DNA of 64,000 bases from NCBI RefSeq assembly GCF_019175385.1, contig NC_083337.1, positions 21,437,885 to 21,501,884 of the forward strand, given 5' to 3'. Position numbers and translations under genes: made by a program. The notes under the pieces were generated by a model. It made no database searches and had not been told where the DNA came from. It saw only the letters and a program-made list of their open reading frames with translations. This stretch comes from Lycium barbarum (Eukaryota > Streptophyta > Magnoliopsida > Solanales > Solanaceae). Of this stretch, positions 1 through 10,710 are shown piece by piece (the first letter of the stretch is position 1; each line of letters begins with the position of its first letter).

Positions 1-1517
1 ACGCTTAATTGTCCAAGCTCGTTATCGCTAGTCTACATCCAAGAAGATTTACATAATCATTAGGTTCATCGTCACACACACTTGTCTTAGTCTTTCAAAT
101 AAATTCACTTATGATCTGCCGAAATTTCGGCAGCATCTCCCATGTAAATACACCATCCCCGAGAATCTAACTCGGCCTAAATCATCAATCAACAATCCGA
201 GAATTCAACTCGGCCAAACTATCAACAACAATACCATCAATCATACCAACAACATCAACAATCAATTCAAGACGCATTCTAACATTAACAACCTTTGTCA
301 TACAATCCAACGACATTTCATTTTTATTCAATTCAATTTACATAACATTCAAAACGATTCAATCAACACACTACTTCACCCGACACCTTCCAAATTCAAC
401 AAGAACAATAACAACTTATTTCCTTCTTTCAAATTCAATCACCACAACCCAACTTACAATCTTCCAAACAAATGTCTCACTTCCAAGTTCATGAATTATA
501 TTTCCAACCTACACATTAGAAATATCATTCCTACAAATATAAGAAACCATACTAATGTCACACTAACTTCTTTCATAATCCACAAACAATCACAACTTCA
601 TTTCCAACCATTAAATCCTCATTTTACATCATAGAATCCACAACTACAACCATCAAAATACTTAATAAAATTAATTCATCATTTCTACACAAGACAACCA
701 CCCACACGGCTACAACCAACATGCATATATTTCATGAATTTCATCCATTCCTCAATACTATAACATGCAAAAATCACTCCTAACACATGTGAAAGAAGAT
801 TGAATACATACCTTCTTCACTTAACTCCTTCATTCGGCTAGGCTTATGAATTGCCCAAATGAATGTTGTGCTTGTTCCAACAACTACTCCATGTTAATAA
901 GGGCGTTCCATTTAGTACAAAAGCTAGAAGAAATAATTTTTTTCGGATAAACTTTCCATGGCTCCATGTTCGGCCACCATGGCCGAACCCCCCTTTCTCT
1001 CCCTTTTTTTTTTTTCTTTTCTCTCTAAGCTTCTTGATTTGGAAGATGAATATATCTTATTTGGTCATCCCTCTCTCTCTCTCTCTATATATATATCCTT
1101 CCAATACCAAAGGGACACATGTCCCTTCTCCACCTTTCTTGAAATTTCTTAAATTAAAACAAAGAAGACTAATGTCTTGCCATGCAAGCTTTGTCCATAT
1201 GGATAATTTGCCCCATCAAATAAAAATGTGGGCACATGCCACACACATGCCACACGGCCATCTTGGCCTTTTCATGAACTTTCTTGAATATTTTGTGAAA
1301 TTTCCATTTTTCCCCTAGCCTTCCACAATATTACCATGAGCCATTTTGTGAATTTCCCTTTTTGCCCTTAGCCTCTCTCAATATTTCCATACTACTAATG
1401 TTCATAAATAATATTCATAACCAACTTGTACATTAAAATACTTTGGAACATAGTCTTGCCCTTAACTCACCACGACTACCTTGAAATATCCAAACGTACA
1501 AAATACGGGATATAACA
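1..1517. mobile_element. 3' portion of a long LTR (TGTCACGACC family), runs off the left edge
   Basis: The block ends in GGGATATAACA and is followed at 1518 by sequence that resumes element A's polyprotein. Its text (GAAATTTCGGCAGCATCTCCC, then CCGAGAA...CTCGGCC repeats) matches positions 4809-4905 inside the complete solo LTR at 2583-6101, so both belong to one family. The insertion cuts element A inside the segment that in element B reads IDYLREGKLPND (about 38005-38040). The 5' end of the LTR and the left TSD lie outside the window. Only chance ORFs are present; nothing coding is supported. Confidence 0.8.
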
Positions 1518-2577
1518 CAAGTAATCGATGTACTTGTTGCGCCAATCCCAAGTTAAACCCATTGTGTTTATTTTGGCATGTCCGTTCTCTATCGCCGTAT
1601 TCATCAAGTGCACCGTAGTCCCGGGGTTGATTTCTTCCCCTTCGACTGAAGATCCCAAATTGGCCAATGCATCGGCTTCGCTGTTCTGCTCCCTCGGTTT
1701 ATGCTGCATGGTCCATTCTTTAAACCGGTATAGTATCACTTGGATTTTTTCCAGGTACCTTTGCATCCGTTCGTCCTTGACCTCGAAGACGCCGTTAACC
1801 TGGTTTACAACCAAGAGAGAATCACACTTCACTTCAATTATTTCGACCCCCATACTCCGGGCTAATTCCAAACCTGCAATCATAGCCTCATACTTGGCTT
1901 CATTGTTAGTCAATTTAACAGTTCTAATGGACTATCGAACGGCATCCCCGGCCGGGGTCCTAAGGACGATTCCTAGCCCGGAACCCTTGAGGTTCGAGGC
2001 TCCGTCCGTGTGTAGCGACCAAATACCCGAGGCTTTCCTCGAGGTCAGCAGAAGTTCTTTCTCAACCTCGGGGACCATAGCCGGGGTGAAATTCGCCACA
2101 AAATCGGCCAAGATCTGGGACTTGATGGCCGTCCGAGGTTTATATTCGATATCATATCCGCTAATTTCTACGGCCCATTTAGTTAGTCTACCCGATAATT
2201 CTGGTTTGTGCATGATGTTTTTTAGGGGGTAAGTAGTCACTACACATATCGGATGGCATTGAAAGTAGGGCTTGAGTTTTCTAGAAGCGCTTACCAATTT
2301 TTCCAAGTGGGGATAACGGGTCTCCGCATCCCCCAAAGTTCTACTTACATAATAAATAGGGAACTGCGTACCTGATTCTTCTCGGACCAAAATGCCACTT
2401 ACCGCCACCTCGGAGACAGCAAGGTAGAGAAAAAGCTGCTCGTCCGTTTTTGGTGTGTGCAACAGCGGTGGGCTGGACAAGTATCTCTTTAATTCTTGTA
2501 AAGCTCTTTAACACTCCGGTGTCCAAACGAAGTCGTTCTTCTTCCTCAGTAAGGAGAAGAAGCGATGACTCTTGTCC
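1518..2577 (-). pseudogene. Element A pol: RNase H and second (archaeal-type) RNase H, broken
   Basis: Reading leftward from 2577, the frame gives SDKSHRFFSLL, the linker after RT. Next comes an RNase H domain with PIYYVSRTL, YFQCHPICVVT and ADFVANFTP. The second RNase H follows with HTDGASNLKGSGLGIVL and EVKCDSLLVVNQV, then QNSEADALANLGSS. The two are separated by an in-frame TAG near 1929 (CGA TAG TCC, where element B has CGA CAA TCC). Relative to the usual family text the LEKL-SASRK segment looks short by a few codons. The coding continues directly into the RT block at 6107-6997 once the solo LTR is removed. Confidence 0.85.
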
Positions 2578-2582
2578 GAGGA

Positions 2583-5500
2583 TGTCACGACCTAACCCCG
2601 TGGGCCGCGACTAGTGCCCGACATGTACACTCGTACATACTTACTAACCAAATTTCACTTGCGTTTACATATTATGTACCTCGTGCATACAAAATCATAT
2701 ACATATCATTTAAGTCGTTCCTTATATTGTAACACTTAAATCGATCGAGTAACGTAGTGTAGGGAAAAGCCAAACACAACCTGAATAAACATTACTGAAC
2801 AAACACGACCCACGACCCACATATATGTCTACAGGCCTCTAATACAGACAACAGAATCATATGACGGGATAGGGCCCCGCCGTACCCAAAATAATCATAA
2901 ACACAAAGGTATGTACAACAGAAAGATCTGTACCAAAAGTATGGGCTCCGGATCAAAGGAGCGCTTCAGAACAGCAGAATGTGTACCTTAGGCTGGTGGA
3001 TTACCTCAATAAGCGTCTGTACCTGCGGGCATGAAACGCAGCCCCCGAAGAAAGGGGATCAGTACGGAATATGTACTGAGTATGAAAGGCATGGAATACA
3101 GAAGACAGAAACATAACCGGAACGACGACACAAAAAGTAAGGTATTATCCAGATTATCAAAGCGCTATTTCCAAATCACAAACCATGTAATGCAGATGCC
3201 AGATATCAGAAAAATGCAAACTCCGAGTGTCAGATTGATGGCTTCTCTAACACAGATCATATAAGCCGAAGCCATATGTCGGAAGAAGTACAGAGTGCTA
3301 AAGAGCTTACTTTCCAAACACACATCGTGCATATCAGAATCATATATCGTATATGTGCATATAACAGATCCCGACCCTTTCATAAGGGACGCGGTGAACA
3401 GAACTATCAATGCATGTCAGAATCATATATCAGAAGAAATACAAAAGGTAAGTAGTTTATCCAGAATATCAGATTGCTTACTTTTAACTCACAAACGATG
3501 CATATCAAAGTCATACACAGGGCACAAGAACATGGTCGCCACTCCTATCTATGGCGCCATAACACACCATATTCCAAAATATTTCATATCTTCGAACATC
3601 TCCGTCACATAACGCATCATAGCATATCCTCGGTACCCGGGCACATATAACACGCCGGGGAATCGGACACATCATACTTCGTAACATATACACGGTACCC
3701 GGGGATGGACAAATATACACGGTACCCCGAGACCGGACACATCATACTTCGAAATTCATATATGGAACCCGACCCTCAAACAAGGGGCTTGGCGAACCAT
3801 CCGCACGATACATACCGGCCCGGGACCCGGTGAAAGAGATCATGACACATGCACGAGCAGAGTAGTGAGAAACTAAATGCACATATATATCCAGACTCGA
3901 TAGATACGAACACTTACCGATGTTTGAAGATCACAAACTCATTCTGAGTCGATCGGAGTTAGTATGTGAAAGTTATGGACATTTTTACCACAGAACCTTT
4001 ACGGACATTTCAAAGCAAATCCGAGATTTCTTACAAAAGTCAGTGACGTCAAAACTTACAGAATTCTTTTAGAAACAAAATTCTTTATGCTTATCTCGTT
4101 ATTCATCCATATAATAACTCAACTACCGAGCAGAGCGTACTCATATCGAAGGTGAATAGGAATCACAGACAGACTCGGAAACATGTCACAGAGGGTTTCA
4201 GAAGTCATAGTCATATCATGTATCGTTCGGCTATCGAATGAATCAAATCAAATATATCCTTTAGAATCATACGTACCTATCAATGTGTCTCAAAGACTTA
4301 GCGGAATAATCAGACTTGCTATCATTTGAACATTAAAACATAAGCCATATTTGGAAATTCAGGTAACAAACATATTAAGTAGTTTTCCAATATCATTATG
4401 GATCAAACCAAGTGGAGACCTTAGATCCATATGTACGTATCGAAATATTTTTCAAAGACTTAAGTCATATCGATTTACTTTCAACCAACGTTCGGAAACA
4501 TACCAACTAGAATCTTCGAACATCATATATACATATCAAACCATAGGGAACACTTATCGAAATCAAAGACATTGGCCATCCTAGTGGCTCTAAGAGTAGA
4601 ATTCTCTTTAGGATTATACATATACGTTATTTGTTCGTTCCAAACGATCATGCCAAAAGAAAGAGAGGTAAGCCTTACATACCTTGCCCGCTTCCTACGC
4701 AAATCCGAATTTAATTCTTTGACTTCGCAAGATCTACATCAATATTCATACATACCAAACATTAGCCATCAACCCTTAGAGTCCAATTCAAGACCAACAC
4801 TTAATCTACAGAAATTTCAGCAGCATTTCCCCTGTAAATGCGTCATCCCCGAGAATTCAACTCGGCCAAAAATACAACAACAAATCCGAGAATTTGACTC
4901 GGCCACAATATCAATCAACAATACCAACAATTATTCTAACAATATCCACCATCGATTCAAGACGCATACTAGGATTAGCAATTTCGTTCTACAACTTCAA
5001 CGACGTCTCAATTATATTCAATCCATATTCGATCACACATTCAAGTACTAATCCAAGATCATTCAACACAATTCAAAAGCATTTTAAACAATCTACAAAA
5101 TATTCGACAATCCCACCAAAAACTATAATTCACCCGAAACCTCCAACCTTCGACACGACATTCACAACGCATTTTTCATCTTCTAATTTCATCAACAACA
5201 ACCACAATTTGCATCTTACAACTCCATTCCCACAATTACATAAATTATAATAAAATCACATACTTTCCGACAACAACTTAACAACAAATTTTTCATGCCA
5301 ACTAGAACCATTAATCTTCCATTCACATCACAAGGTCACAACAACATAATCTAACATACTAAACAAATTCAACTCATCTCCCTTCACAAAAAGGGCACCA
5401 TACAGCCACAACCCCCCCCCCCCCCCCCCCCCACACACACACACGGCTCACACACCACACACAACATCTCCATATTTTTCATTAAACTCTACTCACTATA

Positions 5501-6101
5501 ACAATTTAAATTTTCCATAAGAAAAGAGTAGAATTCTTACCTTTTCCAATTTTTCCCACTTGATAAAAAAAGTACTCTCTTGTCTCCAAATTTGTATCAC
5601 GTTGAAGAGAGTTTCCAACTTAATAGGAATTCAAGAAAATTAGGATTTTTGGATCAAAGTTGAAGGGAAATTTTTTTTTTCCTTTTTTTTTCTTATGGCC
5701 GAATGGCCTTTCTCTTTCTGCTCTTCTTTTTTTTTCTTTTGTGTTCTTGAACTTTCTTGAACAATAGATGAATTATGGTCCCCTTCCTTTATTTATTTGG
5801 GTTTAAATTTTTCCATGGGCTTGGGCCTCCCCCTCTTGGCCGGCCACCCCTAATCTTTTGGGCTTCTTTTCCTTTTTTTTTCATTTCATTTAGGCCCAAA
5901 TTGTTGCGGGTCTTATTTTAAAATTCCCGAAACTAGTTTCTAGAATTTTCCATTTTGCCCTTTGACCTTCCTCCATGTTTCCACATCAACAATTTCATAA
6001 GCAACACATATATTTTAAATAAAGATCAAATTATGGCCTTATTTCTTACAAGTCAAAATTATTTCGAATTTTCCGAACATGCGAAAAGGCAGGATATAAC
6101 A
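2583..6101. mobile_element. Complete solo LTR (3,519 bp), TGTCACGACC family
   Basis: The ends are TGTCACGACCTAACC (2583) and GGATATAACA (6101), a TG...CA pair. The flanks are GAGGA (2578-2582) and AAGGA (6102-6106), a 5-bp TSD with one substitution. Removing the insert restores element A's codons across the break (ISRS then SDKSHRFF), so the boundaries are exact. No gag or pol text lies inside; ORFs there are short and low complexity. It contains CTCGGCC repeats near 4855-4905, a run of 21 C followed by (AC)n at 5412-5445, and a T-rich 3' part. A 3.5-kb LTR without internal region is best explained by LTR-LTR recombination. Confidence 0.9.
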
Positions 6102-6106
6102 AAGGA

Positions 6107-7015
6107 CCTTGATATGAAGCGACTTAGCGCCGCTATTCTTCCGGTGAGCCTCTGCACTCCTTTGACGTTATTCACTACCTCGATATCCTCGATGGCCTTG
6201 ATCTTGTCCGGGTTGATTTCAATCCCCCGGTTTGACACCATGAAACCCAAAAATTTGCCAGACCGGACACCGAAGGCACATTTTTCCGGGTTGAGCTTCA
6301 TGTTATACTTGCGGAGTACATCGAAGGTTTCCTGCAAATGCTTTAAATGGTCCTCTGTTTCCAGGGACTTGACCACCATGTCGTCAATATAAACTTCAAT
6401 TGTTTTCCCTATTTGTTCTTCGAACATCCCATTAACTAGGCGTTGGTAAGTTGCACCGGCATTTTTTAATCCAAAAGGCATGACATTATAACAGTAAGTC
6501 CCATATCGGGTAATAAAGGATGTTTTCTCTTGATCCTCCGGGTGCATCCGAATTTGGTTATACCCGGAGTAGGCGTCGAGAAAACTTAACATCTCATGCC
6601 CTGCCATCGCAACGATCATTCTATCGATGTGAGGCAACGGAAATGAATCCTTCAGGCATGCTTTGTTTAGATCCTTGTAATCAACACACATTCGAAATTT
6701 ATTACCTTTCTTCGGCACCACTACTACGTTAGCTAGCCAGTCCGGGTACTTTACCTCCCAGATATAGAGCCTATTTTTAAAAGCTTTATTACCTCGTCTT
6801 TTACGAAGGCGTGTTTTGCTTCTGCCATGGACCCCCTCTTCTGCTTTACCGGGGGAACCTCCCTTTCTGTCCGGTAGATATTCGAACAAGATGATCTGCT
6901 CCAGCTCCTCTACCGTTGACTTGGTTGCATCCGAGTCATCAGGCATGACGAATGATCTGGGTACACCGAAATCATCCTCTTCATACCTCGGATCCATCCC
7001 CGAGTGCTTTGATTG
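6107..7015 (-). pseudogene. Element A pol: reverse transcriptase
   Basis: The minus-strand frame opens right after the UAG at 7016-7018 with QSKHSGMDPRYEEDDF. It contains the RT core: VVVPKKGNKFRMCVDYKDLN, LDAYSGYNQI, MPFGLKNAGATYQRLV and the catalytic EVYIDDMVVK, ending RLTGRIAALSRFISRS where the solo LTR cuts it. Just after FEYLPDRK the text jumps, in another frame, to a segment reading PPVKQKRGSMAEAKHAF. The intervening segment usual in this family (the VYLGTGL...CFAW part, roughly 50-60 residues from memory) is missing. This internal deletion plus frameshift removes the N-terminal part of the RT region, so the copy is not functional. Confidence 0.88.
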
Positions 7016-9339
7016 CTATTTGGTATCCTTTCCCCCGGTTGAATCTTTTTTCTTTTGATCCGATTTTTTAGGCTGAGGTGTCGCTTCCTCGACCGTGAAC
7101 ATATCCTTTGCAGCGGGTTGTTCACCTCGGATGGTTTTTATCTCCTCCGGGGTCGGGAACTTAAGAAGCTGGTGCAATGTCGACGGCACGGTCCTCATGC
7201 TATGTATCCAGGGTCTACCCAGTAATGCATTGTACTTCATATCTCCTTCGATCACATAGAATACCGTTTGCTGGATAGTGCCATCGATGTTTACTGGCAA
7301 TGAGATCTCCCCCTTTGTGGTTTCGCTCACCATGTTGAACCCGCTGAGTACCCGGGCTACCGGTACAATCTGATCGAGTAGCCTTAGCTGTTCGACCACT
7401 CTCCACCGGATGATGTTGGCCGAGCTACCTGGGTCAATCAAAATACGCTTAACTTGAGTTTTAAAAATAAGAATAGAGATTACCAATGCATCATTGTGCG
7501 GTTGAATGATGCCTTCTGTGTCCTCGTTGATGAAAGAGATGGAACCCTCAGGTATATAATCCCGACCGTGTTTTTCACGCACAGCAAAAACCTTGGTTCG
7601 TTTCATCACCGACCCTCGTGGGGTATCAGCGCCCCCGATTATCATGTTGATTATATGCTGGGGTTCTACTGGCTCGGCCCTTTTATGAGTCTCCCTTTCC
7701 TTGTAGTGACCTTTGGCTCGTTCACTCAGCAATTCTCGGAGATGGCCATTCTTCAATAACCGGGCTACCTCCTCTCTTAGCTGGCGACAATCCTCAGTTC
7801 TGTGTCCATGAGTTCCATGATATTCACACATCATGTTCGGGTCCCGTTGGTCCGGATCCGACCTTAGAGGTCTCGGCCATCTTAGATCCGGGATATGACC
7901 AATAGCCGAGACGAGGTCCGAGGTGTTGACGTTGAAGTTGTACCCCGATATCCTCAGCAAGTCTTTGTTGCCGGCAGAGCTTCCGACATCGCTCCTGAAT
8001 GAGAAACTTCGACTGTTCGTTGGGCGCTCGACCCGCTTATCACCCCGACCGGAGATATGGCTAGGTCCGACCTTGGATTTCTCCGACCTGAAGCTTGATT
8101 TTTCCGAATGAGAATATGGCTGATACCTCCGGTTCGTAATTTTTCCTTGGTCTCTCAAAACTTTTTTTCATATTTACTGGCCCCTGGGGAAGCTCGAGTT
8201 GGTCATCCTCCACCCGAATCTTTGACTCGTATCGGTTATGGACATCTGCCCATGTCACAGCCTCGTATTCCAGCAAGCTTTCCTTTAATTTGAATGAAGT
8301 CGTCGAGCTTCGAACATTGAGCCCTTTTGTTAAAGCTTGTGCAGCCCATTCCTCCGGAACCAGGGGGAGCTCCATTCGTTCCCTTTGGAATCGGTTGAAA
8401 AATTCGCGCAGTAACTCATCGTCTCTTTGGGCTATACGGAAAATATCCGCCTTCCGAGCCTGCACCTTTTTGGCTCCGGCGTGTGCTTTTACAAACGCAT
8501 CGGCGAGCATTGCGAAGGAAGTGATTGAATGCTCGGGGAGATGGTCATACCAAGTCAATGCTCCTTTTGACAAAGTTTCCCCGAACTTCTTCAGCAACAC
8601 GGATTCGATCTCATCTTCTTCCATATCATTGCCTTTTATAGCGCATGTGTATGAGGTCACGTGTTCGTGAGGTCCGTTGTGCCGTCATATTTCTGGATAT
8701 CCGGCATTTTGAACCTCTTTGGGATCAATTTCGAGGCTGCACTCGGAGGAAAAGGCCTTTGGATGTACCTCTTCGAATCCGGCCCTTTCAGCATAGGTGG
8801 AGCCCCCGATATTTGGTCCACCCGAGAGTTATATGTCTCAACCCTCTTTTCGGTCGAGTCCACTCGCTTTGCCAACGTTTTGAGCTTTCTCAGTACCTCG
8901 GTGGATGAGCCAGCTCCGGACCCATTGCTCTCAACCATTCGTGCCTCCCTTCTGGGTTCAGCAACACCCTTCGTATTCTCCGGGGTCATTTTATCACTTC
9001 TGTTATGCAACTGGGCTATTGGATTCCTTGTTCGGCAATCACTTCTCTCTGTTCCTGCAACATTTCAAAAATTAAACGTAAGTCAATATTATCATTCGGG
9101 GCATCCGGTTCTTTCCGGCCTTGTGTCCGGGACAAAGTAATTGAATTGTGAGTATTTAAAGGATCGGTGGCCGGCTGGGCGGCATTCTCCTGGTCCACGG
9201 TGTTTTGCCGGTTGAGGCCCTTCCTCGAATTAACGGGGTTCGGGTCAGCAGGATTTGGTAATCCTCGTGGTCCACTGTCTTCATTTTCGGCCACGATTTC
9301 GTTGTTGTTGACGTGACCAGATTGTCCACTGTTAGCCAT
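7016..9339 (-). pseudogene. Element A gag-protease
   Basis: The start chosen is ATG at 9337-9339 (MANSGQSGHVNNNE), soon after the PBS. Downstream are the gag core (MPDIQKYDGTTD, GALTWYDHLPEHSIT, FNRFQRERMELP), a CEYHGTHGHRTEDC zinc-finger-like motif, and an aspartic protease with ILIDPGSSANII and LLGRPWIHS. The usual D-S/T-G triad reads D-P-G here. Element B aligns throughout. Frame is lost near 9013 (ATCCAATAG where B has ATCGCAATAGCC) and again near 8100-8150. The frame ends in TAG at 7016-7018, followed directly by open pol frame. Confidence 0.88.
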
Positions 9340-9420
9340 TTGGTCCGTTTTCACAGAGAACGGATTTTTTCGATTCTGACGGGTAAGGGATGAGTAAAGA
9401 TCAAAGACCACTATTATCCT

Positions 9421-9439
9421 AGCCCCACGGTGGGCGCCA
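9421..9439 (-). other. Element A primer binding site (tRNA-Lys)
   Basis: On the minus strand this reads TGGCGCCCACCGTGGGGCT, three bases inside the LTR end (9443). It is the complement of the 3' end of plant tRNA-Lys(CUU), ...CCCCACGGTGGGCGCCA, recalled from memory. Element B has the identical site. Confidence 0.85.
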
Positions 9440-9442
9440 AAC

Positions 9443-10123
9443 TGTTTACCCCAAATTTGGATAATCAATTAAATTTATGAGTGAGATATAAGATATGTGG
9501 TAAAACTTTAATCTATTCTTTGATTGAGAGAAAATGGAATGTAATCAACTATAAATAATCTAGATAGTAATTGATGGTCTGCGCTAAATGTATATGCTAA
9601 TATGTTGAATATTGTTTGATTACACAAATCTAAAGATGAACACAATAAATCCGGACCAAAATCTGATATTGAGAGAGAGAGAGGATTTGTATATATTTGC
9701 TATTACAAATGTTATAGAGTTCAAGAAGCCAACCCCTAAAAGTAGGATAATGACCCCTATTTATAGTTTTGCCTCATGGGCTTCATACAACATAAGGCCC
9801 TAAAGAATAAAGAAAAACCCTAAAATGGATAAGGTTGGTCGTACGGTCTGACACCCGTACGATTGGCAGTACAATGTGGCAGAACGGTATTGACGCGTGG
9901 AAATTGTGTAACGGATCACCCGGACCAACGGCCACGATCAAACGGACCAACGGCCACGACCAACTCGGCTATGGAGAAGCCGGACCAAATGATGCCCTTC
10001 CTTTGCTTCGGTTCAAGCACTCCTCCGGTTCAGAACGAAGGTCTTTGTGCACGTGCTTGTCCCTTTGTTCCCTCGGTCTCCGGTCTTACCGATTTAACAT
10101 ATATCCGATTTTTACCGTATACA
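9443..10123 (-). repeat. Element A 5' LTR (681 bp)
   Basis: In minus-strand sense it starts TGTATACGGTAAAAATCGG (10123) and ends GGGGTAAACA (9443). It aligns with both LTRs of element B, including the GATCGTGGCCGTTGGTCCG tandem repeat and the GTCTGACACCCGTACG stretch. It is 56-66 bp longer than B's LTRs. The outer edge is about 590 bp from the HD-ZIP IV start codon, in divergent orientation. Confidence 0.9.
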
Positions 10124-10710
10124 ATATGTAAGGCTTCGATAAGTATTGCGTATTATCTTCAGTTTTTTCTTAAATTCTTTGCTAATCTTCTCTCTTCTTC
10201 ACCAAACAAATAAGCTTCTTTAGTCCTCCTTCAGTGTGTCCACTTCTTCCGTTTGTTGGTGATGAATAAAAAGTTCCTTTTTTTCCAAGTCAAACATGCA
10301 GATACACAAATAATAACACAAAAAAGGAATCCCTCAAACCTAGAGTTTGCTTAAACAATTCTCTACACAATAGAAGCAAGAAGTGCAAAAATCGCAGAAC
10401 AAAGGAGCTTTTTTTCTGCCTTCTTTATTTTCGCTTCTTTTTTTCTCTCGGTGTAAAATTGGAGAAAAATTCTACGCATTTTCATTCTTGAATTCCTTCT
10501 TCTGTATTCATAGCTTGTTTTTTGAGGCACAGTTTTCTTTTCAATAGTACTCCAAAACTCATTTCACAAAATTCCCTCTTACTTCTTTGCTTTCTTTAGC
10601 ACATAGCATAAAGTGCTTCTTTGGATGTTCTTGTGTACAGATACACTTGAGTTATTTACAGAACATTTGGAGAATCCATAGAGAAAAGAAGAGAGATATA
10701 TATAGCTTTC
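10124..10710 (+). promoter_or_regulatory. Proximal promoter and 5' UTR region of the HD-ZIP IV gene
   Basis: This 587-bp stretch is all that separates the LTR of element A from the start codon. It is T/C-rich (CTTCTTTTTTTCTCTCGG, CTTCTGTATTC) as plant 5' leaders often are. It ends in GAGAAAAGAAGAGAGATATATATAGCTTTC just before the ATG (10711). TTTACAG at about 10655 could be the acceptor of a leader intron, but no donor can be fixed. No clear TATA box was assigned. Native upstream DNA beyond 10124 has been displaced by the retrotransposon. Confidence 0.45.

Larger units (their letters stand above)
1518..10123 (-). mobile_element. Element A: Tat-lineage Ty3/Gypsy LTR retrotransposon, 5' part, interrupted
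   Basis: On the minus strand the order is 5' LTR (9443-10123), PBS, gag, protease, reverse transcriptase, RNase H and a second RNase H. This gag-PR-RT-RH-aRH order is diagnostic of the Tat group. Integrase and the 3' LTR would lie beyond the left edge, past the LTR at 1-1517. A complete solo LTR (2583-6101) splits RT from RNase H. The copy is close in sequence to element B (19522-44502) and lets the two be compared gene by gene. The expected outer TSD beside the LTR is ATATG (10124-10128); its partner is off the window. The element is decayed by frameshifts, an RT deletion and several stops. Confidence 0.9.

Noticed and set aside
863..1318. ORF of 151 codons with Pro/Phe-rich sequence
   Set aside because: Low-complexity T/C-rich 3' part of an LTR, no homology pattern.
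3031..5250. Several ORFs of 69-159 codons on both strands inside the solo LTR
   Set aside because: Low-complexity, no domain patterns, all within a mapped LTR with TSD; chance ORFs.
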